Assembly: GCA_947645535.1 (NCBI GenBank)
Contig: CANSDD010000078.1
Coordinates: 1-6,966 of the forward strand
Direction of reading: 5' to 3'
Source of the DNA: an uncultured Mycoplasmatota bacterium
GTDB lineage: Bacteria > Bacillota_I > Bacilli_A > RF39 > UBA660
DNA: 6,966 bases
The notes below the pieces were generated by a model. That model was not told the origin of the DNA, made no database searches, and was given only the letters and a program-made list of their open reading frames with translations. Shown one piece after another: positions 1-4,965 of the stretch; the first letter of the stretch is position 1, and each line of letters opens with the position of its first letter. Made by a program: the position numbers and the translations under genes.

Positions 1-19
1 AATGGTGTCAATTTAGTAA

Positions 20-56
20 ACACACTTGTACATTGACATAATCAATGAACGTGTGT
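20..56. promoter_or_regulatory. Imperfect inverted repeat overlapping a possible -35, upstream of the phzF-like gene
   Basis: The arms ACACAC...CATTGA (20-36) and TCAATG...GTGTGT (42-56) form an imperfect palindrome around CATAA. It overlaps a perfect -35 hexamer, TTGACA (33-38), which lies 17 bases before a weak -10-like TAATAA (56-61). A second small hairpin, ATATGCT (62-68) with AGCATAT (72-78), follows. The arrangement could be an operator over an upstream promoter, or the tail of a transcript that begins outside the window. Nothing in the window identifies a cognate regulator. Confidence 0.35.
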
Positions 57-97
57 AATAAATATGCTCAAAGCATATAGTATAAACATCTAAAATT

Positions 98-106
98 TGA
101 TATAAT
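98..106 (+). promoter_or_regulatory. Extended -10 promoter of the phzF-like operon
   Basis: TGATATAAT matches the extended -10 consensus TGnTATAAT exactly, and no good -35 is visible at 16-18 bases upstream. Transcription would start near 113. That makes the ATG at 112 unusable for this transcript and supports translation from the ATG at 133. Confidence 0.55.
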
Positions 107-132
107 TAGTTATGCAAAGAGAGGAGAAAAAA

Positions 133-975
133 ATGATTGAAGTATATGTTGCTAGTGCATTTTGTAAAGATAATAATGGTGGAAATAAAGCTGGAGTTGT
201 TTTATATAAAAATGATTTAACCGAAACTGATAAAAAGAAAATTGCAAAAGAACTTGGATATGCGGAAACTGCATTTATAAATAATTCAGATAAAGCTGAT
301 TTTAAAATTGAATATTTTACACCAGCTGAAGAAGTTCCTTTATGTGGACATGCAACGATAGCAAGTTTTGGGGTTTTAAAATATTTGAATAAACTATCAA
401 AGAATAATTATACAATAGAGACTAAAAGTGGAATTTTGGAAATTAATTTAGAAGATGATGAAATATTTATGGAGCAAAATATTCCAGTTTTTTACGAAAC
501 AATTGATTATGAAGAAATTGGAAAGTGCTTTGATCTGGATTGCGTAGATATAGAATATCCAATTTCAATTGTTTCAACAGGACTTAAAGATATATTAGTT
601 CCCATTAAGAATGAAGATATTTTGAATAGATTAAATCCTAATTTCGATGAAATCACTAAAATAAGTAAAAAATATGATGTGGTTGGAACACATTTGTATA
701 CTTTTAATAACGATAGAATTGTCTGTAGAAACTTTGCACCTTTATATGATGTGGATGAAGAATCAGCAACTGGAACATCTAATTGTGCATTAGCAGGTCT
801 ATTATTTATGAAATTAGATATGAAAAATAAACAATATATTTTTGAACAGGGATATAGTTTGAATTCTCCATCTATTATTAAAGTTAAAATATATTCTTCA
901 GATAATAAAAAAATAGATAAAATAGTTGTTGGTGGAAAAAGTAGATTTGTTGAGGTAAAAAATATTGTTTTGTAA
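133..975 (+). CDS. PhzF-family isomerase/epimerase-like protein
   Basis: This 280-residue protein has the length and two-lobed layout of the PhzF family, cytoplasmic enzymes of the diaminopimelate-epimerase fold. Visible family motifs are GGNKAGVVL (16-24), AKELGYAETAF (38-48), FTPAEEVPLCGHATIA (62-77) and GTSNCALAG (214-222). Glu45 falls where PhzF has its catalytic glutamate; His73 and Asp208 also match expected active-site positions. The start at 133 is preferred over 112 because AGAGGAG (120-126) sits 6 bases before it. The gene is first in a pair with the DUF2000 gene, 23 bases downstream. No phenazine genes are nearby, so the substrate is unknown: most family members outside phenazine producers are uncharacterised. 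The reading frame is intact. The family call is firm; the reaction is not assigned. Confidence 0.9.
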   Translation: MIEVYVASAFCKDNNGGNKAGVVLYKNDLTETDKKKIAKELGYAETAFINNSDKADFKIEYFTPAEEVPLCGHATIASFGVLKYLNKLSKNNYTIETKSGILEINLEDDEIFMEQNIPVFYETIDYEEIGKCFDLDCVDIEYPISIVSTGLKDILVPIKNEDILNRLNPNFDEITKISKKYDVVGTHLYTFNNDRIVCRNFAPLYDVDEESATGTSNCALAGLLFMKLDMKNKQYIFEQGYSLNSPSIIKVKIYSSDNKKIDKIVVGGKSRFVEVKNIVL

Positions 976-998
976 TGAGATAGTTAGGAGGATTTTTA

Positions 999-1427
999 AT
1001 GAATTATGAAGATAAGAAAATAGTTGGAGTAATTGCAACTAATGTTGATGCTCCTACGGCACTGAATGTAATAGGACATCTTGCAGTATCAATAGGTAAA
1101 TATTCTGATAATGAGATAATGGGTAAACCATTGATTTCTGATAAATCAAATGTAAATCATTTAGGTATAAGCAGATTTCCTTTTATAATAACAAAAGTAA
1201 AAGCAGGTAAATTAAGAAATGCTATTGATAAGGCAAAAGAAAATCCCAATTTGTTAGTTGCAGATTATCCTAGAGATATGTTAGAAACTAGAACTGATGA
1301 AGAACTTGTTGAATCAATTACTAGCAAAAGCAATGATGAATTAGAATATTTGGGTGCTATTATTTATGGCAATACCAATGATGTTAATGAAATTACTGGC
1401 AAATTCCAATTGTGGAAAATAGATTAA
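999..1427 (+). CDS. DUF2000 family protein (peptidyl-tRNA hydrolase 2-like fold)
   Basis: The 142-residue protein begins DKKIVGVIATNVDAPTALNV, then has LAVSIGKYSD and ends FQLWKID, which I recognise as the DUF2000 type. That family is known to resemble peptidyl-tRNA hydrolase 2 in fold but has no established reaction. There is no signal peptide or membrane segment. The start is set by AGGAGG at 986-991, 7 bases before the ATG. It lies 23 bases after the PhzF-like stop with no terminator between them, so the two are probably co-transcribed, and a terminator follows at 1439. A pairing with PhzF hints at a shared small-molecule or amino-acid metabolite, but this is inference. Confidence 0.8.
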   Translation: MNYEDKKIVGVIATNVDAPTALNVIGHLAVSIGKYSDNEIMGKPLISDKSNVNHLGISRFPFIITKVKAGKLRNAIDKAKENPNLLVADYPRDMLETRTDEELVESITSKSNDELEYLGAIIYGNTNDVNEITGKFQLWKID

Positions 1428-1438
1428 AGTGATATACT

Positions 1439-1473
1439 ATAGTTAGTTAAATTTATTACTAACTATTTCTTTT
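1439..1473 (+). terminator. Intrinsic terminator of the phzF-DUF2000 operon
   Basis: ATAGTTAGT (1439-1447) and ACTAACTAT (1458-1466) form a perfect 9-bp stem with a 10-base loop. A T-rich tail (TTTCTTTT) runs to 1473. It starts 11 bases after the DUF2000 stop codon. Confidence 0.8.
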
Positions 1474-1477
1474 GTTC

Positions 1478-1511
1478 AGAGAGTTGTTGTACTTCTCTCT
1501 CTCGGGCACCA
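1478..1511 (+). other. tRNA 3'-end-like remnant (tRNA-Leu type), possible attachment-site scar
   Basis: CTCGGGC (1501-1507), A (1508) and CCA (1509-1511) read like the 3' acceptor strand, discriminator and CCA of a tRNA starting GCCCGAG, which is typical of some tRNA-Leu genes. Just upstream AGAGAG (1478-1483) and CTCTCT (1495-1500) could be a T-stem, but the loop is 11 bases instead of 7 and lacks the TTCRA signature. No matching 5' half is present before it. It is not a functional tRNA. A tRNA 3' fragment is a common scar of integrase-mediated insertion, but the match is short and could be chance. Confidence 0.22.
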
Positions 1512-1551
1512 TTGACGAATCTGTTCGAACTATTCGAACTTTTAGATATAG

Positions 1552-1576
1552 AATCAATCAAAATGATTGGTTTTTT
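1552..1576 (+). terminator. Terminator-like hairpin just upstream of the 64-codon ORF
   Basis: AATCAATCA (1552-1560) pairs with TGATTGGTT (1564-1572) across an AAA loop, with one G-U pair, and is followed by T6 (1571-1576). It ends 20 bases before the ribosome binding site of the next ORF. TTTTTTC (1571-1577) can instead pair with GAAAAAA (1585-1591), so an attenuator is conceivable. A plain terminator or an attenuator would look alike here. Confidence 0.5.
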
Positions 1577-1611
1577 CGTTTTAAGAAAAAATCATAGAAA
1601 GGTTAATGTCT

Positions 1612-1800
1612 ATGACTAAAGTAATAAAAAAAGAAATTGATACAGCATTTGAGTATATACCAGATGAAACAAACAATAGTGTAATTTATATGAAAGAGCC
1701 TATACCTATTTCAGTAGGTATTAAGCCAGTAAAGTTCTGCGAAGAAAGTTCAAAAGTAGAAAAAGAAAATAGGCAAAATACAAAGATTTTTGCCTATTAA
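1612..1800 (+). CDS. Small hypothetical protein, 62 residues
   Basis: I do not recognise this protein. It begins MTKVIKKEIDTAFEYIPDE, is charged and soluble-looking, with a short central YMKEPIPISVGIKPVKF stretch and a lysine/glutamate-rich C-terminus. No membrane segment or signal peptide is visible. The ATG at 1612 is preferred over the one at 1606 because AGAAAGG (1596-1602) is 9 bases from 1612 but only 3 from 1606. There is no clear promoter, and a terminator-like hairpin precedes it. Its stop codon overlaps, on the opposite strand, the stop of the GNAT fragment. It may be a real small gene, a remnant of a longer gene, or a chance ORF in a decayed zone. Confidence 0.4.
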   Translation: MTKVIKKEIDTAFEYIPDETNNSVIYMKEPIPISVGIKPVKFCEESSKVEKENRQNTKIFAY

Positions 1801-1970
1801 AATTTCTTATATAGATAATAGTGTGTAGTACCAGGAGGACAATCTTTAAACTTTCCCCAAACAATATAACCTAACTTTTGATAAAATTTTGGGGCTTGAA
1901 AACTCTAGGAATCTATTTTTACACCCATAGCATTATTGTTTAATGCAAATTCTTCTATTTTTTTAGAAAA
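1797..1970 (-). pseudogene. C-terminal fragment of a GNAT-family N-acetyltransferase
   Basis: The minus strand reads KKIEEFALNNNAMGVKIDS, a stop, then SFQAPKFYQKLGYIVWGKF and KDCPPGTTHYYLYKKF before a final stop. The SFQAPKFYQKLGY block is the classic C-terminal GNAT segment (the last part of the acetyl-CoA binding fold), and the CPPGTTHYYL ending is common in this subgroup. An in-frame TAG interrupts it at 1905-1907. The N-terminal two-thirds, including the acetyl-CoA pyrophosphate loop, is absent: upstream sequence goes straight into the truncated IS256 transposase. It cannot make a working enzyme. The substrate class is unknown. It was probably beheaded by an IS-associated deletion. Confidence 0.75.
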
Positions 1971-1990
1971 GTAAATTAAATTTAATTAGT

Positions 1991-2810
1991 TCAATTAGTA
2001 TTTGGAACATTAGCAATAGTAGCATTTATAATAATACAACATTGATACTCACATTTAGGATATACTGCACTGATTGCTTCTTTTATTCCTGTTAAACCAT
2101 CTGCACACGTGATTAGGATATCTTCTACACCACGGTTCTTCAAGTCATTTCGTATATTTGCCCTTACTTTAGCAGATTCATTTTCACTAATGGTAATAGA
2201 TAGTACTTCTTTGTTTCCTTCTTTACTAATTCCTAGCACAATATAAGTAGCCTTCTTTACTACACTTCTATTGCTTCTGACACTAAAGTGGGTTGCATCT
2301 ATGAACAGGATTGGATACACAAATTCCAATCTCCTTTTTTGCCATTCTAGTATTTCTATCATGATTTTATCTGTGATATCACTTATCATATCATCACTTA
2401 GATTACATCCAAATAAATCATAAATTGGGTCTTTGATTTCACTTGTTGTCATACCTAAGGCATACATCGAAATGATTTTATCCTCAAATCCATGCTTTTG
2501 ACATAAGGTGGGAGTATATCGCTCTTGCATTCTATCAATCTATCTCTTGAAATATTTACAGGAATTTCTCCATAAGTTGTGTTGATATTACGTTCTTTAT
2601 AATAATCATTTTTGCTATTAGTCGTATCATTTTGTTCATTTTTAGCATATCCAAGTTTTGCTTCCATTTCGGTATCTAACATCTTTTGTAATGCTGGTCC
2701 AAATAAACTTCTCATCATTTTTTACACATCATCCCTGTTTTTTATTGTGTTTGTTTTTATATACTCATCCATATAATCATTTACTTCTTTTGATAATTCG
2801 TTTTTCCCAT
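1991..2810 (-). pseudogene. IS256-family (mutator-type) transposase, frameshifted and truncated
   Basis: Joining the frames gives about 260 of the usual 390-400 residues. In order: GKNELSKEVNDYMDEYIKT, MMRSLFGPALQKMLDTEME, LGYAKNEQ, YGEIPVNISRDR, GFEDKIISMYALGMTTSEI, VYPILFIDATHF and ITCADGLTGIKEAISAVYP. LFIDATHF and CADGLTG carry the first two catalytic aspartates of the DDE triad; the glutamate and C-terminal domain are gone. Lesions: one A lost from the A-run at 2801-2805 just after the start codon, an in-frame TAA at 2722-2724, and a frameshift near 2503 that splits the DNA-binding region from the catalytic region. The start at 2810 has GGAAGG at 2818-2823. It would normally catalyse copy-out transposition of its own element; this copy is dead. 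Confidence 0.85.
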
Positions 2811-2813
2811 AAT

Positions 2814-2865
2814 AAAACCTTCCTTTTTCTATTTTATCATATTGGAAGGTTTTCTATTTACACAA
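2814..2865 (-). promoter_or_regulatory. Transposase promoter nested in a ribosome-binding-site-sequestering hairpin
   Basis: On the minus strand, AAAACCTTCC (2853-2844) is the exact complement of GGAAGGTTTT (2823-2814), with a 20-base gap. The second arm is the transposase ribosome binding site, 7 bases before the ATG at 2810. The promoter TTGTGT (2865-2860), 18 bases, TATGAT (2841-2836) places its own start near 2829, inside the loop. A native transcript would therefore lack the first arm and stay translatable, while read-through RNA from outside would fold and hide the site. Confidence 0.6.
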
Positions 2866-2871
2866 CTTTTT

Positions 2872-4235
2872 CTATACTCTCTTTGTTTTGATTAAAATGT
2901 AAGGTTTATTATTCTCATTGTCAGGTTTTACTAATGAAATGCTTGAATATTCTCCAGCAAAAATTCTAAATAAAGTACTACTAATACAATCATCAAATAC
3001 TGTTTTTAAACTTCTAGCACCATTTTTTTGCTATGGCTAGTTCAGCTATATATTCAATAAATTCATCACTAAAATCAAAATTTACTTCTAACATATCAAA
3101 TAGTTTCTTATATGTATTTAATGGACTAAAATCAGATTCTTTTAGTATTTTTATTATATCTTCTTTTGATAATGGATTCATAACAATTGATTTTGAAAAT
3201 TTTCCAATTAATTCTCGCATAATTCCGTAGTTCATAAAATCATCTGCTGTAAGTCGCCTATAATCTTCATCTTCAGTAATTCCAGTAAAAGCGCCTAATC
3301 CTACAACTGTTAATTTTGATGTATTCAACCTTTTATCTTCAAAATAGAATAATGTTCCATCAAATAATTTTAATAGCAATCTTTGAATGCCTAATCTAGA
3401 AACGTGTGATTGACTATCTCCTGATTTTTCAGCAAATTTATCAAATTCATCAATAACTAAGATTCCTTTTTCGGCAAGTTCTATATAATTATCTGCAGCT
3501 AGACATAAATTCTCAAGCATATCGGTTATTTTTCTACCTTGATAACCAGTTTCGAAAGAGCAGTTGCATCTTCAACAACTATAGGTATATTATAAAGTTT
3601 AGATATTCTTTTTAAAAATTCAGTTTTTCCAGTTCCTGTAGAACCATAAATTAAAATATTTTCTTTTAGTTTTGCAATTAAGTCCATATCTAAATCAGAA
3701 TTAACAACTTTTTGATTTTTAAATAATGAGGTTAATATTTACATTATTTGTTCATCTTGAGAAATAATTGTCTTCTTTATTGATGAATACATAGATAAAA
3801 TATCACTTTTTTTCAAATTCATCTTCAGCAAAATCTGATTGTTCTTGTTTATCACCTTTTTGTAAATAATCTAATAAATCTTGATTTACCAATTTTGTTA
3901 AACTATTACCATCACTATCTCTTAAATAATATTTGCCAGTCGATGATAAATGCTTTTCCCTAATTGAAGTAAAGTCTACATGATTATCATTACTCTTTAA
4001 GGCATCATCTAAATCGTCTGCTAAAAAAACATATTCTTCTTCGTTTCCATTTTCGTTTATAAAACTTGCGTATGTTCATTGTAATTTCCACTTAATACAT
4101 TACATCTATCATTATTTTCTGTATTAGTAAAACCAATACCAACAACATAATCGACGAATTCAAATATTTCATATTTTTTCTTTTCATACTTTACATATTA
4201 TTCTTAAATAAATAACCAATTCTTAAGTTTGCCAT
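2872..4235 (-). pseudogene. ClpX-like AAA+ ATPase, multiply frameshifted
   Basis: Restoring the frame gives about 450 residues. The N-terminal 180 or so (MANLRIGYLFKNNM, YEIFEFVDYVVGIGFTNTE, EEEYVFLADDLDDAL...) match no domain I know and have no ClpX zinc finger. The AAA+ part follows: Walker A GSTGTGKT, pore-loop-like GYQG, Walker B GILVIDEFDK, GIMRELIGKF where ClpX has its arginine-finger region (Lys replaces Arg), and sensor-2 GARSLKTVFDD. The segment holding the IGF loop, which docks ClpP, is far shorter than in ClpX, so the ancestor probably acted as a ClpP-independent remodeller. Lesions: frameshifts near 4195, 4070, 3807-3813, 3554 and 3023-3029, and a TAA at 3739-3741. The longest intact piece is 3014-3520. 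The terminal stop lies inside the IS256 end. Confidence 0.85.
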
Positions 4236-4261
4236 AACTAAATTTTCCCCATGTGAAAGTT

Positions 4262-4270
4262 ATTATAACA
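4262..4270 (-). promoter_or_regulatory. Extended -10 promoter of the ClpX-like pseudogene
   Basis: On the minus strand TGTTATAAT (4270-4262) is an exact extended -10, giving a start near 4255. A GGGGA ribosome-binding element precedes the ATG at 4235 by 10 bases. No convincing -35 is seen. The promoter looks intact although the gene is broken. Confidence 0.5.
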
Positions 4271-4345
4271 TACTTTCTCAATTTTTTTGGTTAAAACTAT
4301 TCAAATATATTAAAAAATGTAATGTGTTATATTTTTATTAGTGAG

Positions 4346-4397
4346 TGATATTTATATATCATTTCGTACTTTTGCAAAAGTTGTAGATATCTACGAC
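4346..4397. repeat. Cluster of three short palindromes
   Basis: TGATAT/ATATCA (4346-4361), the perfect palindrome CTTTTGCAAAAG (4369-4380) and the perfect palindrome GTAGATATCTAC (4383-4394, extending imperfectly over 4380-4397) stand in a row. They could be protein-binding sites or cruciform-prone DNA between the ClpX-like promoter and the MITE. No gene lies here. Confidence 0.4.
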
Positions 4398-4403
4398 ATT
4401 CGC

Positions 4404-4503
4404 ATCAAAGAAAAATCTTCTTGAACTTTTTATAAAATAAGGGCTTAATGATAAAGGGGCTGAGTGGAAATGAATAGTTCACTTAATGCCCTTTTTCTTT
4501 GAT
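4404..4503 (+). repeat. Nested inverted repeats spanning the left MITE boundary
   Basis: ATCAAAGAAAAA (4404-4415) is the perfect inverse of TTTTTCTTTGAT (4492-4503). Inside them AAGGGC (4439-4444) pairs with GCCCTT (4488-4493) and TTAA (4445-4448) with TTAA (4483-4486), followed by T5 (4492-4496). The inner part looks like a terminator with a long loop that contains the left MITE repeat. The two stems compete for 4492-4493 only. Confidence 0.4.
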
Positions 4504-4555
4504 TTAACTTATTATAAATACAAAATTATCACATTTAATAAACACTTATATTATG

Positions 4556-4586
4556 TTCCTCATAGTATCAATTTGAGGAATTGATA
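4556..4586 (+). repeat. Two mutually exclusive hairpins inside the MITE
   Basis: TTCCTCA (4556-4562) is the exact inverse of TGAGGAA (4574-4580), and TATCAATT (4566-4573) is the exact inverse of AATTGATA (4579-4586). The arms overlap, so only one stem can form at a time. The second stem includes the -35-like TTGATA of the downstream cassette. Confidence 0.4.
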
Positions 4587-4611
4587 AAATAATCCCTTTT
4601 TGTGATAAAAT
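4581..4611 (+). promoter_or_regulatory. Candidate promoter of the MITE-borne RNA
   Basis: TTGATA (4581-4586) and the extended -10 TGATAAAAT (4603-4611) are separated by 19 bases, a little long but compensated by the TG extension. The predicted start near 4617 coincides with the first base of the hairpin that follows. Confidence 0.45.
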
Positions 4612-4616
4612 AGTTC

Positions 4617-4691
4617 GTGTGATACATCTTCTTTCGTCAATTAGATTGTATCACACAACTGCACTAGGAGTTTATTTTCTAGTGCTTTTTA
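4617..4691 (+). ncRNA. Candidate small RNA of about 75 nt inside the MITE
   Basis: From the predicted start, GTGTGATACA (4617-4626) pairs perfectly with TGTATCACAC (4647-4656), extended by TCT/AGA around one bulge. A second hairpin, GCACTAG (4661-4667) with CTAGTGC (4679-4685), follows and ends in T5. Promoter, two stems and terminator fit into about 110 bases with no plausible ORF. I do not recognise the RNA. It may regulate in trans, may be a structural feature of the element, or may simply be a terminator pair that insulates it. Confidence 0.45.
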
Positions 4692-4698
4692 TATTTTG
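4661..4698 (+). terminator. Intrinsic terminator of the MITE-borne RNA
   Basis: GCACTAG (4661-4667) and CTAGTGC (4679-4685) form a 7-bp stem with an 11-base loop. It is followed by TTTTTATATTTT (4686-4697). Confidence 0.65.
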
Positions 4699-4757
4699 AA
4701 TACAACCAAAAAGAACTGAATAGAATTTATTCATTTCTACTCAGCCCCTTTTATGAT

Positions 4758-4906
4758 TCTCATAAAAAAATTGAGTACAGAAAATTATATTTCAATTTGC
4801 ATGAATTACATTGTGACTCAATAATAATTATGCATTTGGAAATCAACATTCAAGAAAATCATAAATACTAATTTATTATTATAAATTTCAAATGTTAAAA
4901 AACATT
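4758..4906. other. Non-coding AT-rich spacer before the XRE gene
   Basis: No gene is seen. The spacer holds a hairpin TTGAGT-ACA (4771-4779) with TGT-G-ACTCAA (4812-4821, one bulged G), an AT-only hairpin AATTTAT/ATAAATT (4870-4887) and AATGTT/AACATT (4891-4906). None has a terminator tail. Their purpose is unclear. Confidence 0.35.
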
Positions 4907-4940
4907 GCTTGTAGCAACGGACTATTCCTTATATAATAGT
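4905..4940 (+). promoter_or_regulatory. Promoter and operator-like repeats of the XRE gene
   Basis: TTGTAG (4909-4914), 17 bases, TATAAT (4932-4937) gives a start near 4944. TTGCT-TGT-AGCAA (4905-4917) is an inverted repeat over the -35, and ACTATT (4921-4926) with AATAGT (4935-4940) is one over the -10. Placement over both promoter elements fits autorepression by the XRE protein, which is inferred. AAAGGAG (4949-4955) precedes the ATG by 10 bases. Confidence 0.5.
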
Positions 4941-4965
4941 TTATGAAGAAAGGAGTTGTTCTAAA

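Larger units (their letters stand above)
1991..2884 (-). mobile_element. Truncated IS256-family insertion sequence
   Basis: The element keeps its 5' end and about 60% of its transposase gene. Its outer end is placed at about 2857-2884 (minus strand), where the motif TTGTGTAAA matches the inner part of IS256-type terminal inverted repeats. The other end and the last third of the transposase gene are missing: after 1991 the sequence passes into the GNAT fragment. No second inverted repeat or target duplication can be found, so it is an immobile remnant. It sits at the 3' end of the ClpX-like pseudogene, whose last codons and stop run into the inverted repeat. Confidence 0.75.
4453..4752. mobile_element. 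MITE-like element with terminal inverted repeats and 5-bp target duplication
   Basis: The 24 bases at 4453-4476 (starting AAAGGGGCTGAGTG) match the reverse complement of 4728-4751 (starting AAAGGGGCTGAGTA) at 23 of 24 positions. The pentamer ATGAT flanks both ends (4448-4452 and 4753-4757), as a target-site duplication would. The 300-bp body has no ORF of note but contains a promoter-hairpin-terminator cassette (4581-4698) and the competing hairpins at 4556-4586. These are the marks of a non-autonomous transposon mobilised by a transposase elsewhere; the parent IS family was not recognised. Confidence 0.7.

Noticed and set aside
1478..1511. Functional tRNA gene
   Set aside because: Only a 3' acceptor-like end can be made out. 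There is no 5' half, D-arm or anticodon arm, and the T-loop has the wrong size.
2658..2891. Plus-strand ORF of 77 codons with hydrophobic product
   Set aside because: It lies antisense to the IS256 transposase start and inverted repeat, has no ribosome binding site and a low-complexity Phe/Leu/His-rich product: a shadow of AT-rich sequence.
4439..4496. TPP riboswitch-like words (GGGGCTGAG, TTAATGCCC)
   Set aside because: The order and spacing do not fit the THI-box (no ACCTGA segment, no GCGTAGGGA end), and GGGGCTGAG belongs to a terminal repeat that recurs inverted at the other end of the MITE.
4453..4752. IS605/IS200-type end with a guide-like RNA
   Set aside because: Those elements have subterminal hairpins and no terminal inverted repeats or target duplications, whereas this one has both.
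4346..4757. CRISPR array or phage-defence repeat locus
   Set aside because: The repeats are inverted, not direct, differ from each other and are not evenly spaced; no cas-like gene is present.
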